Assembly: GCF_004123675.1 (NCBI RefSeq)
Contig: NZ_CP035422.1
Span: 58,007 to 122,006, forward strand
Reading direction: 5' to 3'
DNA: 64,000 nt
Source of the DNA: Leisingera sp. NJS204
GTDB taxonomy: Bacteria; Pseudomonadota; Alphaproteobacteria; Rhodobacterales; Rhodobacteraceae
Shown here: positions 51,988 through 60,889 of the stretch, piece by piece
Numbering within the stretch: the first letter of the stretch is position 1
How the letters are laid out: the number at the start of each line of letters is the position of its first letter
Position numbers and translations under genes: made by a program
Notes under the pieces: generated by a model
The model's input: only the letters and a program-made list of their open reading frames with translations
The model's database searches: none
Told to the model about the DNA's origin: nothing

Positions 51988-53346
51988 ATGCTAAATAGAC
52001 GTCAATTACTCGGAGCCGGCGCGGCAGGTGCAACGCTGGTCTCTTCGAAAGCCTGGGGTCAAACCCTGAACATGGGCCTGCCCGAAGCTGCCCAAATGGA
52101 TAGCGCAGCAACGGCGATCACGGCGCGTCCTAGTACCGGGCCGGACTACACACCTGTGGTCACATTGAACGGGTGGACCCTGCCGCACCGGATGAACAAC
52201 GGGGTGAAAGAATTTCACCTCGTGGCCGAACCGGTAGAACGCGAGCTTGCCGACGGCATGATCGCGCATTTGTGGGGCTACAACGGCCAATCCACCGGCC
52301 CGACGATCGAAGCAGTCGAAGGCGACCGGGTGCGCATCTACGTCACCAATAAGCTGCCGGAAGGCACAACGGTGCACTGGCACGGGCTCATTCTTCCTTC
52401 AGGCATGGATGGGGTCTCCGGATTGAGCCATCCAAGCATCCCGCCGGGCAAAACCTTCGTCTACGAATTCGACTTGGTGAAGTCCGGAACGTTCATGTAC
52501 CACCCCCACGGCGATGAAATGACCCAGATGGCGATGGGGATGATGGGCATGTTCGTGGTCCACCCCAAGGATCCCACATTCATGCCGGTGGATCGTGATT
52601 TCCTGATCATGCTGAATGCTTTCGACATCGATCCGGGTACCTATGTACCCCGCATCATGACGATGACGGATTTCAACCTTTGGACCTGGAACAGCCGGAT
52701 CTTCCCCGACATCGATCCGCTGGTCGTGAACAAGGGCGACCGGGTGCGAGTACGGGTTGGGAACCTTACGATGACGAACCACCCGATCCATATGCACGGC
52801 TATGACTTCAAGGTCACCTGCACGGATGGCGGCTGGGTGCCGCCTGAAGCACAGTGGCCGGAGGTCAGCATCGACATTCCCGTAGGTGCGATGCGCGCCT
52901 ACGAATTCGTCGCCGATCATCTGGGAGATTGGGCGATCCATTGCCACAAATCGCACCATACGATGAACGCCATGGGCCATGACGTGCCGACGTTCATCGG
53001 GGTGAACAAGAAGCCGCTGACCCAGAAGATCCGTCAATTCCAGCCGGAATACATGCCGATGGGCATGTCCGGCATGGGGGACATGGCAAAAATGGAAATG
53101 CCGCTACCCGACAATACCATCCCGATGATGACGGGTTGGGGCCCGTACGGACCCATCGAGATGGGCGGCATGTTTTCGGTCGTGAAGGTGCGGGACGGCA
53201 TCGACGCGGACGATTACTCCGATCCCGGCTGGTACGAGAACCCTCCGGGCGAGATGGCCTACGAATGGACTGGCGAATTACCCGACTTTGCCTCCAACAA
53301 CAGCCCCAAAACCATTCTCACACCGAAACCAACCTCGAAGGGCTGA
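51988..53346 (+). CDS. multicopper oxidase, CopA/CueO-like (third copy)
   Basis: A 452-aa protein with a twin-arginine signal (NRRQLLGAGAAGATL). Copper motifs: HWHG (His129, His131), YHPH, HPIHMHG and HCHKSHH. A Met-rich C-terminal part (MPMGMSGMGDMAKMEM) follows the last motif. This layout is typical of copper-resistance oxidases and differs from the two shorter paralogues. It lies 11 bp after the TolC-like gene and is followed by a cupredoxin-CusF fusion. Confidence 0.94.
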   Translation: MLNRRQLLGAGAAGATLVSSKAWGQTLNMGLPEAAQMDSAATAITARPSTGPDYTPVVTLNGWTLPHRMNNGVKEFHLVAEPVERELADGMIAHLWGYNGQSTGPTIEAVEGDRVRIYVTNKLPEGTTVHWHGLILPSGMDGVSGLSHPSIPPGKTFVYEFDLVKSGTFMYHPHGDEMTQMAMGMMGMFVVHPKDPTFMPVDRDFLIMLNAFDIDPGTYVPRIMTMTDFNLWTWNSRIFPDIDPLVVNKGDRVRVRVGNLTMTNHPIHMHGYDFKVTCTDGGWVPPEAQWPEVSIDIPVGAMRAYEFVADHLGDWAIHCHKSHHTMNAMGHDVPTFIGVNKKPLTQKIRQFQPEYMPMGMSGMGDMAKMEMPLPDNTIPMMTGWGPYGPIEMGGMFSVVKVRDGIDADDYSDPGWYENPPGEMAYEWTGELPDFASNNSPKTILTPKPTSKG

Positions 53347-53392
53347 GCGGCCCTTCGTCATCTCCAACCGAACCAACCTACAGGACAATAAA

Positions 53393-54109
53393 ATGAGAAA
53401 TCTTCTTTTGACGACAAGCTTCGCGATCGCGCTATCAGCACCGGCCTTTGCTGCAGGTACACACGACGGCGGACATGGGGAGACCAAGCCAGCCGCAATG
53501 ATGGTCGGCATGCCGGGTGACGCCGCCAAGGTTGACCGCACAATCGACGTCACTTTGCTCGAAAACGATGAGGGCCAGATGCTGATCGAGAGTGAGCCGA
53601 TGGATATCAAGGAGGGCGAAACCATCCGCTTCAACATCACCAACAAGGGTGAGCTGGAGCATGAATTCGTCCTCGACACGGTAGAGCGTAATGCCGAGCA
53701 CAAGATCGAAATGGCCAAGATGGACATGGAACATGACGATCCGAACCGTATCCGTCTCGATGCGGGCGCCTCGGGCGAAGTTGTCTGGACTTTCGCAAAT
53801 TCTGGCACATTCGAAGCAGCGTGCCTGATCCCGGGCCACTACGAATCGGGAATGCACCGTGAGGTCGCAGTCGGTGACCAGATGGCTCAGGCTGACGTGG
53901 AATACACAAGCGGCACCATCAAGAAAATCGACGCAAAGGCCGGCAAGGTCACAATTATCCACGGCCCTCTCGTCAACCTGGATATGCCGGCAATGACCAT
54001 GGTGTTCCGCGCCGACGAGGCGATGGTGGCCAAGATGGCGGAAGGTCAGGACATCGAGTTCGTTGCCGACCGGGTCAAGGGTAAACTGACCGTCACGCAG
54101 ATGAAGTAA
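53393..54109 (+). CDS. cupredoxin fused to a CusF-like copper-binding domain
   Basis: A 238-aa protein with a signal peptide (1-20). Residues 45-160 are a cupredoxin with type-1 copper ligands His90, Cys144, His149 and Met154 (ACLIPGHYESGM). Residues 170-238 resemble CusF: His190 and Met198-Pro-Ala-Met201-Thr-Met203. The CusF Trp is replaced by Met198. The fusion could take Cu(I) from the CusF part and hold Cu(II) at the cupredoxin. A terminator follows. Confidence 0.88.
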   Translation: MRNLLLTTSFAIALSAPAFAAGTHDGGHGETKPAAMMVGMPGDAAKVDRTIDVTLLENDEGQMLIESEPMDIKEGETIRFNITNKGELEHEFVLDTVERNAEHKIEMAKMDMEHDDPNRIRLDAGASGEVVWTFANSGTFEAACLIPGHYESGMHREVAVGDQMAQADVEYTSGTIKKIDAKAGKVTIIHGPLVNLDMPAMTMVFRADEAMVAKMAEGQDIEFVADRVKGKLTVTQMK

Positions 54110-54118
54110 CTACTAACA

Positions 54119-54149
54119 ATGGGGCCGGGGGTAAACACTCCGGCCCCAT
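54119..54149 (+). terminator. hairpin terminator after the cupredoxin-CusF gene
   Basis: A 10-bp stem, ATGGGGCCGG (54119-54128) and CCGGCCCCAT (54140-54149), with an 11-nt loop. No T tract follows. Confidence 0.75.
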
Positions 54150-54218
54150 CGCCTTGATCGCTTAGCCCAAGCAAGCAAGAAGATCCCATAAAATCAAGCG
54201 CTACGGAGGTAGCCGAGC

Positions 54219-54752
54219 ATGAAGAATTTCCTGAGAACCTGCACCATCGCCCTTGCGCTTGTCCTTCCGGCTTTTTCAGTGGGCGCTTCCAGTGGCAAGG
54301 GCCAGCAGCCTCACGCGCGAGCCTTCGAAGTGCCTGGCCATGATCCGATCGGGAAACCCGGTGATGGCTCCTCGATCGACAGGACGATTGAAATATCCAT
54401 ACGGGAGACGGAAAGCGGCTACATGCTTTTCGAGCCGGACGCGATCCAGATTGAAAGCGGCTCGGTTGTCCAGTTTTCAATCAGAAATACCGGCGCATTG
54501 GATCACGAGTTCTTTCTCGGTTCCTTTGACGAGGTCGCAAAACATCAGCAATGGATGCGCGAACATCCCGATATGCAGCATGACAGCGCCAACTCGGTTT
54601 CGATCCCTAGTGGGCAAAATGCCGAGTTGATCTGGGATTTCTCCGATATGACCAACCTGGAGTTCGTATGCTTGATTCCCGGCCACCGGGAAGCGGGCAT
54701 GTGGGGCGTCATCATCGTGCACGATCACCTTGCGCCGAAGTCCAAGGATTAG
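54219..54752 (+). CDS. cupredoxin-domain exported protein
   Basis: A 177-aa protein; GGAGG precedes ATG 54219. A signal peptide (1-23) is followed by one cupredoxin with ligands His96, Cys151, His156 and Met161 (CLIPGHREAGM). It is paralogous to the cupredoxin half of the preceding gene. It may carry electrons or copper to the cytochromes downstream. Confidence 0.9.
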   Translation: MKNFLRTCTIALALVLPAFSVGASSGKGQQPHARAFEVPGHDPIGKPGDGSSIDRTIEISIRETESGYMLFEPDAIQIESGSVVQFSIRNTGALDHEFFLGSFDEVAKHQQWMREHPDMQHDSANSVSIPSGQNAELIWDFSDMTNLEFVCLIPGHREAGMWGVIIVHDHLAPKSKD

Positions 54753-54761
54753 ACATTTTCA

Positions 54762-56066
54762 ATGTCACTCTTGGATAGGTATCACCTGCTTGTACACGAC
54801 GTAGCTGCCGCCCTTGGGTACGACTACAGCGATGCCACGCCGGACTGGGTTCATCCGTTCATTCATCTCATACTGGTCTTGGCCCCCGCGCTGCTGATCA
54901 GTGTTGGCTCATATCTTGCTATTCGCGGCATTCTGAAGCTTTGGAAGTACCGCAGCACGCCTGCGATCCACCCAGAGCCCATACGAGGGCTCGAAGGAAG
55001 TCTTTTCAGCACCGTCTTGCGCTATTCAAGAAGGCAGCAAGCGTTGATGATCGTGGTTAGCCTCATCGCGATGCCTATACTCTATCTGACTTTGGAACTG
55101 CCAAAACAGATCGTAAACAACGCTCTGGATTCTGGCCGTTTCCCAGTTGCCGTTTTGGGACGAGACGTCGACCAGGTCGTTTTCCTCATGCTTCTTTGCG
55201 GTCTCTACCTTTTGGCTATTATCCTGAATGGGCTAAACAAATATAGCCTTAACGTCTTCAAAGGGTATGTCGCCGAGCGTTTTCTGCGGCGCTTCCGCCT
55301 GCTGGTCTATCGGCAATGGCGCAGCGATCCAGACTCCGGAAACCAAAGCGAGATCGTCCCTATTCTCGCACAGGAAGTCGAGCCCATCGGTGGCTTCGCG
55401 GCAGATGTCCTTACGCTGCCAATCCTGCAAGGCGGTACGCTTCTGACGATCCTGTTTTTCATGTTCGTTCAGGACCCTGTCTTGGGTGCCGCCGCACTGA
55501 CGGTACTGCCAATTCAGCTCGTGCTGCTGCCCAAGCTGCAACGGCGGGTCAACGCGCTTTCACGCACCAGGATCAAGGAGGTCCGACAGCTTGGCAGGCA
55601 GCTCAGCGATCAATTGCGCGAACGGCAGGTCAATCCGGCCGGGCTGCTGCCAGTAAGCGCAAGTTTTAGAGAGCTTGAGCACGTGCGCAGGAAGATTTTC
55701 CGTCTGAAGTTCTTCATCAAGGCCCTCAACAATTTTCTGACCGCGCTGACGCCATTCCTGTTCTACTCTCTGGGTGGATATTTCGTCATCGAAGGGCGGA
55801 TCACACTCGGCGCGCTGGTGGCCGTCCTGGCAGCGCACAAGGACTTCTCGGCACCGCTGAAGGAACTTTTCCGCTACTATCAGACCTTGGAAGACACCCG
55901 AATCCGGTATCACGAAATCACGGCTTTTTTTGCCGGGTCAGGCCACTCGTCCGAAGTGGCCCAGGCTGATGACAGTACGCTGGAAAAGGTCAGCCAATTC
56001 GAGCAATCGCCGCTCAGAAAAACGACTTTGCCTTTCGAGGGGCATGGAGACCTCGCTTCACAATGA
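54762..56066 (+). CDS. ABC exporter membrane domain without its ATPase, probably truncated
   Basis: A 434-aa protein with an N-terminal soluble/helix region and a six-helix ABC transporter membrane domain ending in the usual linker (FRYYQTLEDTRIRYHEITAFF). Where the nucleotide-binding domain would begin there is only a short unrelated tail to 434 (STLEKVSQFEQSPLRKT then stop). No Walker A or signature motif is present here or downstream. The gene is therefore either a truncated exporter or relies on a separate ATPase. Its end overlaps the cytochrome unit. Confidence 0.75.
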   Translation: MSLLDRYHLLVHDVAAALGYDYSDATPDWVHPFIHLILVLAPALLISVGSYLAIRGILKLWKYRSTPAIHPEPIRGLEGSLFSTVLRYSRRQQALMIVVSLIAMPILYLTLELPKQIVNNALDSGRFPVAVLGRDVDQVVFLMLLCGLYLLAIILNGLNKYSLNVFKGYVAERFLRRFRLLVYRQWRSDPDSGNQSEIVPILAQEVEPIGGFAADVLTLPILQGGTLLTILFFMFVQDPVLGAAALTVLPIQLVLLPKLQRRVNALSRTRIKEVRQLGRQLSDQLRERQVNPAGLLPVSASFRELEHVRRKIFRLKFFIKALNNFLTALTPFLFYSLGGYFVIEGRITLGALVAVLAAHKDFSAPLKELFRYYQTLEDTRIRYHEITAFFAGSGHSSEVAQADDSTLEKVSQFEQSPLRKTTLPFEGHGDLASQ

Positions 56067-56080
56067 AGGAGTTTGATAGC

Positions 56081-56521
56081 ATGAAATGGGCAGCAATATT
56101 TTTTGCTCTGATCGCCGTTTCTGCGGCAGGATGGTACATCCTGCAGCCGACCCACTCCCAGACGAGTACTCAGACGGACGAAAGAATGGCACTTCCCGCA
56201 GGTGCGCTTGCAACTGTCAGGCTGCCCCCAAGTTTCACCGAGCAAGAGCAAATCGGCAAGCGTGCCTATGGTGCGGCCTGCGCGACCTGCCACGGCGTCA
56301 ATGGGCAGGGTCAGGACGGCGTTGCTCCACCGCTGGTGCACAAGATTTATGAGCCGGGCCACCACGGTGACATGGCGTTTGTCCTCGCAGCACAGAATGG
56401 TGTTCGGGCGCACCATTGGAAGTTTGGCAACATGCCAGCTGTCGAGGGCGTAACACGAGCAGAAGTATTGAATATCGTGGCATATATACGGGCTCTTCAA
56501 AGGGAAAACGGAATTAACTGA
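56081..56521 (+). CDS. c-type cytochrome, membrane-anchored (paralogue of 28164)
   Basis: A 146-aa protein from ATG 56081 (AAGGAG 9 bp upstream); ATG 56063 would overlap the ABC stop. It has a signal helix (4-20) and CATCH heme site (Cys67, Cys70, His71). It shares APPLVHKIYEP, AFVLAAQNGVRAHHWKFGNMP and the ending RENGIN with 28164-28622, so the two are recent duplicates. Confidence 0.92.
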   Translation: MKWAAIFFALIAVSAAGWYILQPTHSQTSTQTDERMALPAGALATVRLPPSFTEQEQIGKRAYGAACATCHGVNGQGQDGVAPPLVHKIYEPGHHGDMAFVLAAQNGVRAHHWKFGNMPAVEGVTRAEVLNIVAYIRALQRENGIN

Positions 56522-56597
56522 GTGACCTGTCGACCTGAGGCAAAAGCATAACAGCCATCCAGTAGATAATAACTGTCATCAACGGGGAGAGAAACGA

Positions 56598-57050
56598 ATG
56601 AAACCTAAATTTATCGCAACGCTAGCATTGGCATTGTCCGGAACAGGTGTTCTCGCCGATGGACATGCAACCGGCGACGCATCGGCCGGAGACAAGGTAT
56701 TTAACAAGTGCAAGGCCTGCCACTCAATCGTCAGGACGGATGGTGACGTTATCCGAAAGGGTGGCGCGGTTGGGCCAAATCTTTATGGTGTGTACAACCG
56801 AACAGCAGGGACCGAAGAAATGTTTGGGAATAAATTTCGGGACTCTATTCGTGAAGCGGGCGAGAATGGCTTGGTCTGGAACGAGAGCGATTTCGTAGCC
56901 TATATTGCAGATCCGAAGAAGTTCCTCGCGACTTTTCTGAACGACAGCAAGGCGAAATCTGGCATGTCATTCAAATTGAAGAAAGAAACGGATGCCAAGG
57001 CAGTCTGGGCTTATCTCGTTTCGGTTGGACCGGAGGTTGAGGCCGATTAG
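56598..57050 (+). CDS. cytochrome c2/c550-type soluble cytochrome
   Basis: A 150-aa protein with a signal peptide (1-20), CKACH heme site (Cys38, Cys41, His42) and a probable axial Met123 (KSGMSF). The fold is class I cytochrome c2 type (GGAVGPNLYGVYNRTAG). It probably shuttles electrons to the oxidase or to the periplasmic copper enzymes. The start lies after GGGGAGAG. Confidence 0.9.
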   Translation: MKPKFIATLALALSGTGVLADGHATGDASAGDKVFNKCKACHSIVRTDGDVIRKGGAVGPNLYGVYNRTAGTEEMFGNKFRDSIREAGENGLVWNESDFVAYIADPKKFLATFLNDSKAKSGMSFKLKKETDAKAVWAYLVSVGPEVEAD

Positions 57051-58275
57051 ATTTTTATTCGTTTGCACGGCTCTTTTTATGCTCGGTGCGCCCTTTGTAG
57101 CGGCTGAAGATGCCCCTCTGTTTCCAGTCAGACCACTGGTTGCACCGGTTGGGGATCACGCACGTGAACCCTCGCTTTCAACACTGCCCGATGGTCGGAT
57201 CGTGATGAGTTGGACCGAAGGTAACAACGCCGTTCGGATGGCCCTGTTCGATGGCACCTATTGGACGGAGGCGCGTACAATTCATCAATCTGAGACACTG
57301 TTTGTGAACTGGGCCGACTTTCCGTCAGTCGTTGGGCTTAGCGATGGGACGCTTGCAGCGCATTGGTTGGAATTGAATGGGCCGGGCAGCTATCAATACG
57401 ACGTAAAGATCGCTTTCTCCTTCGATGAGGGTTTGAACTGGACAACGCCAATCATACCCCACGATGACCGATCAAAGCGTGAACATGGTTTCGTGTCGCT
57501 AATCCCTGATGATAGCGCTGGTTTGACAGCTCTTTGGCTAGATGGTCGTGCATACGATAATCAAGCCGCAGACGACAGCTATGAGAATGCCATGCAGGTC
57601 CGCGCACGTCGCATTGCGCCGGACGGTTCAATGGGACCGGAAAGCCTGCTCGACCCACGCGCTTGTACGTGCTGTCAAACATCGGCCGTCCGCAAGGAAG
57701 CAGGTAACATCATAGCGGTTTACAGGGACCGAACAGCCGAAGAAATCCGCGATATTTCGGTTGTCAGGTTGGTCGAAGAAGAATGGACCGACCCCGAAAC
57801 AATCTACGGCGACGGCTGGGAAATCGCAGGATGCCCTGTCAACGGACCTGCCATCGATGCGTTGGGAACGTACGCGGTAGTCGTGTGGTTCACCGGTGCC
57901 AATGGCGAGGCAAAGGCTCGAATTGCGTTTTCCAGGGATGGGGGCGCATCCTTTGAAGACCCGTTGCAACTCGATCTCGGCACACCCGCAGGTCGCGTAG
58001 ATGTCTTGCAGATGGGTGACGGCAAAGCACTTGCTCTTTGGTTGGAGTATGCGAATGGCGGTGAAGCAATAGTCGTGTGTCAGGTGTCGCCGGAGAGCGG
58101 GTGTACTTCGCCACAAGCACTCCACATCAATCGTGGGCGAGAGTCGGTAGGATTTCCAAGGATTACGCGATCAGCAGCTGGCGTTGTCGTTGCGTGGACC
58201 GGGTCTGCACAGGGCAACTTGGCGGGGACAACCGTGGTTGGTGTCGAAGTAGCGATACCGTCTCCCGCAAGGTAA
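57037..58275 (+). CDS. exported sialidase-like beta-propeller protein with a CxCC motif
   Basis: A product of about 412 aa. TTG 57037 gives a clean signal peptide (LRPIRFLFVCTALFMLG); ATG 57079 is the next start. It overlaps the cytochrome stop by 14 bp. The body has propeller blades with Asp-box-like repeats (SFDEGLNWTTP, SRDGGASFEDP). A conserved Cys cluster (ACTCCQTS), a CPVNGPA segment and one more Cys pair suggest disulfides or a metal site. It is probably not a true sialidase; the context suggests a periplasmic redox or copper function. Confidence 0.7.
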   Translation: MRPIRFLFVCTALFMLGAPFVAAEDAPLFPVRPLVAPVGDHAREPSLSTLPDGRIVMSWTEGNNAVRMALFDGTYWTEARTIHQSETLFVNWADFPSVVGLSDGTLAAHWLELNGPGSYQYDVKIAFSFDEGLNWTTPIIPHDDRSKREHGFVSLIPDDSAGLTALWLDGRAYDNQAADDSYENAMQVRARRIAPDGSMGPESLLDPRACTCCQTSAVRKEAGNIIAVYRDRTAEEIRDISVVRLVEEEWTDPETIYGDGWEIAGCPVNGPAIDALGTYAVVVWFTGANGEAKARIAFSRDGGASFEDPLQLDLGTPAGRVDVLQMGDGKALALWLEYANGGEAIVVCQVSPESGCTSPQALHINRGRESVGFPRITRSAAGVVVAWTGSAQGNLAGTTVVGVEVAIPSPAR

Positions 58276-58909
58276 TCTTCAGGACCAAAGCGACAAGTCG
58301 GTTCAAGGCTGTTCCATGGCGGTGAAAGTCAATATTCCGTCCTACTCTTAGAACCCCGCAAACGGATTATTCTAGCCTTGGAGGTTTATCGCTGCGCGAG
58401 GATCTCGTAGCCAAACAATCTGGTCACTAGAGCTTCGAAATCGTGAAATCTTTAGATCAAGAGCGCAACAATTGGACCGTCGAGGAATCGCTTCAAGATC
58501 GTCGGTAAACCATGGATAAAGATCCCGTCATTATTTACGGGACTGGTGTGATTGTTGTAGGTGCTTCAAGTTGTTGTGCGCCTTACTGTTTTCGAAAACA
58601 TGCTGCGAAGAGACAGCGAAGGTGGAGTTTGGACTTTGTGACATTTAGCCAGATTGAATGACCGCATTGGCAACTTGAGCTGCAACGCAGCGACAAACCT
58701 GCCGCATGCGCGAAGCCGTGCTGCGTCAGCGAAATATGAAAAACGAATGACGGCATTGTCCCGCGATGTGCACCTTTACCAAGCATAAGCGAAGGTCGGC
58801 ATTAGCCGGAGAAGAAATAACATAAACTTCATTATGCGACTTTATACTTAGCGTTGCGATAGTATATTATTGTATGTATGCTGAACTCCTATCACGGAGG
58901 CTCCACAGC
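58276..58909. other. 634-bp stretch with no convincing gene
   Basis: This is the boundary between the metal island and the transfer-type genes. A 49-codon frame at 58512-58661 (MDKDPVIIYGTGVIV) has no ribosome site, and no homology is evident on either strand. Base composition is lower in GC than the flanks. Near its end is the motif CGATAGTATATTAT (58857-58870), which recurs inverted at 60890-60903. Confidence 0.5.
58857..58870 (+). repeat. AT-rich near-palindromic box, first copy
   Basis: CGATAGTATATTAT lies 40 bp before the ATG at 58910. Its exact reverse complement is at 60890-60903. ATAGTATATTAT is palindromic at 10 of 12 positions, suggesting an operator or promoter element. Confidence 0.55.
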
Positions 58910-59605
58910 ATGCGCCATTTACTCAAGAAGCTCCTCCCCTCGGTCGCAGTCGCTTTGACCGTGACAGGTTCTTCGCTGCCAATACCCGCCCGCGCGCAGA
59001 CATACCCGATCGATTGCGCGATCCTCTTGTGCCTGTCTGGCGGCTGGCCTGCTTCCGTCCCTTGCGCCCGAGCCCGCGCCGAATTTATCCGGCGGATTAC
59101 ACCTTGGCCGGTCGAACCACCGCTGCAAATCTGGCGCTGTCCCATGGGCGCCTCCTACGAGAACGATCGGTTACAAAACAACGCTGGCGGCATCTTTGAA
59201 GCCTTGTACCGAACCGACAGCCGTCGACCGCTTCAATCCTTGCCAGTAGATAATCTCGTTCCCACCGACCTCGCCCTGCGGCTCGTTCAGGACCGCGCGG
59301 ACATCGATATCAGCGGGCCAGAGTTCAATTTCGTGCGGTCCATCCGCGTCTTCGATGTACGGTATGCACGACAGCACGAGTCCGGGCGCGATGGGGATTG
59401 TAACCGAAGCGCGACCGTGGTCCTCGGCACCTACGGGACCCAAGGCGATTTCTCATGGCAGCGATCTTCGATAACTGCCCTGCCCGAGGCCCATGTGGGA
59501 CTTGAACGTTGGGGCGAGCATTGCCCTGGCATTTATCACCGATCCGTCTTCGTCGATTGGCGTGACTATGACGGCAACTACGGGTTCGAGCAGGTGAACT
59601 ACTGA
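58910..59605 (+). CDS. exported protein of unknown function near the transfer region
   Basis: A 231-aa protein from ATG 58910, with GGAGG 8 bp upstream. A signal peptide (to PARAQT) is followed by a mature part with several Cys residues (CAILLCLSGGWPASVPC). No family recognised. The position beside virB-type genes suggests a plasmid-encoded envelope protein. Confidence 0.75.
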   Translation: MRHLLKKLLPSVAVALTVTGSSLPIPARAQTYPIDCAILLCLSGGWPASVPCARARAEFIRRITPWPVEPPLQIWRCPMGASYENDRLQNNAGGIFEALYRTDSRRPLQSLPVDNLVPTDLALRLVQDRADIDISGPEFNFVRSIRVFDVRYARQHESGRDGDCNRSATVVLGTYGTQGDFSWQRSSITALPEAHVGLERWGEHCPGIYHRSVFVDWRDYDGNYGFEQVNY

Positions 59606-59725
59606 CCTGCCGCTACGTAGATTTGTCATGGAAGACGGCTTCTTTGGCTTGCACGACCGCACCGCATACGCTTCGCGGTCCACATGCTGTTTGGCGTTTA
59701 GGCAAACACCGCGGGTTCGCTCTGT

Positions 59726-59953
59726 TCACCCGTCGTCGCTTCTTCCGATCCTCGTCAGCGCATCGAAGTCGATTTCTTGCTTCTGTTCGTCACTTATATC
59801 CGGCCGGGTTTCCGATACCGGCTGGGGCCCTTGGACGTCCCACATCACCGCATGTGAGCCTGTCCTCCAGCGATAAACCCAACCAACAACACTGCACCCA
59901 TCGGTCCCGATCAGATTGGCGATCGCGACGCCCTCACCCTTATCTTCGTTCAC
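59726..59953 (-). CDS. small hypothetical protein
   Basis: A 75-aa frame with a GTG start at 59953. The sequence (GVAIANLIGTDGCSVVGWVYRW) reads like a folded small protein, and the other frames here look random. No family is recognised. It might be a plasmid accessory gene. Confidence 0.45.
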   Translation of the reverse strand: MNEDKGEGVAIANLIGTDGCSVVGWVYRWRTGSHAVMWDVQGPQPVSETRPDISDEQKQEIDFDALTRIGRSDDG

Positions 59954-60122
59954 TGTTTACTGGCTTCCTGCACTGCGGCGCTGCGAATTGCGGCGTGGGG
60001 TTGCAGAGCGTTCACTACGACCGCGCGCCGGGCTTCTTTGATGTTGGCTAACTGGTCCTCGATGAGGAAATGATCATCAGACCGGGAAAGTGGGTTCCCG
60101 TGTTCTCAACAATTCATTGGCT

Positions 60123-60380
60123 TCAAATCCTGTGGTCGGGCTCCGTGGCGGCTTCAACGATCGCCAGAACCTCGAACGGGTCAAAGCCGATGGCGCGCGC
60201 CAAGACGACCAGCTCGACAACGTCGACCCGGCGCTGGCCGCTCTCAAGGCGGGCAATAAGGGACTGGTGGCATCTGAGCCTGTCTGCCAGGTCTTTCTGA
60301 CCAAGGCCCGCTTTGACACGGGCGTCGACCAACGCCTGACAGAGTGCCACTTGTCCCTTGCTTCTGATTGTCTTTGCCAC
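60123..60380 (-). CDS. XRE-family helix-turn-helix regulator
   Basis: An 85-aa protein with a GTG start at 60380. Residues 15-70 form an HTH_XRE domain (GLGQKDLADRLRCHQSLIARLESGQRRVDVVELVVLARAIG). It probably represses plasmid or transfer genes. An inverted repeat directly upstream (60383-60401) is a likely autoregulatory site. Confidence 0.88.
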   Translation of the reverse strand: MAKTIRSKGQVALCQALVDARVKAGLGQKDLADRLRCHQSLIARLESGQRRVDVVELVVLARAIGFDPFEVLAIVEAATEPDHRI

Positions 60381-60382
60381 GC

Positions 60383-60401
60383 GTCACATACCTTTTGTGA
60401 C
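60383..60401 (-). promoter_or_regulatory. inverted repeat upstream of the XRE regulator
   Basis: GTCACA (60383-60388) and TGTGAC (60396-60401) form a 6-7-6 dyad next to the start codon. A second dyad, ATCTA-N5-TAGAT, lies at 60425-60439. Both are candidate operators. Confidence 0.6.
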
Positions 60402-60504
60402 GTCGCTAGCGGATGAAATCTGTTATCTAAAAAGTAGATATATGAGGGTGTTATCGGCGTCTGGTTTCCATGGGCTGCAAGTCTGATGCTCCCGAGGTTG
60501 CCCA

Positions 60505-60798
60505 TCAATCCCCTACCAATTGCAGGAACCGGCCATATTCCTCGCTGACTTCGCGCGCTTCCTCGAAGGCGCGGGCCCGTTCACCGTCGAGGCAACGGAA
60601 GTAGCTCTGGATATCCTGAATGTAATCTTCGAAGTCGCCGCGGATGATATCCGCATAGTCCCGCGCGGCCTGCGAATCGCTTGGCAGGAAAGGACGGGAT
60701 GGCGCAAAGCAGGATTCCGCCAAAACCGGCCCAGGAACGCAGATCAGAAGGGCCATAGCTTGCAATGGGAGCAGGCATGTCAACCTTGGGTTTCTCAA
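60505..60798 (-). CDS. small exported protein of unknown function
   Basis: Starts at TTG 60798 with AAGGAG 9 bp upstream (the frame is open to 60825); about 97 aa. A signal peptide (LLPLQAMALLICVPGPVLAES) is followed by a helical mature part with two Cys residues (CFAPSRPF, YFRCLDGE). Similar small exported proteins are common in conjugation loci; no specific family is recognised. Confidence 0.65.
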   Translation of the reverse strand: MRNPRLTCLLPLQAMALLICVPGPVLAESCFAPSRPFLPSDSQAARDYADIIRGDFEDYIQDIQSYFRCLDGERARAFEEAREVSEEYGRFLQLVGD

Positions 60799-60889
60799 AC
60801 CTGTTATCTCCTTGATCGCGGACACTGGCCGTGACTAGTGTTTGCGTAACCAAACTACAGCCAAAGCACGATATTACATCTTGCGGTTG

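Noticed and set aside
57037..58275. True sialidase
   Set aside because: Propeller repeats are present, but I cannot identify the Arg triad and the context is copper/cytochrome.
58583..58786. 67-codon minus-strand frame in the gene-free stretch
   Set aside because: No ribosome site, no motif, and nothing ties it to the neighbours.
59623..60051. 142-codon plus-strand frame
   Set aside because: Arg/His/Ser-rich random-looking product overlapping the more protein-like minus-strand frame at 59726-59953.
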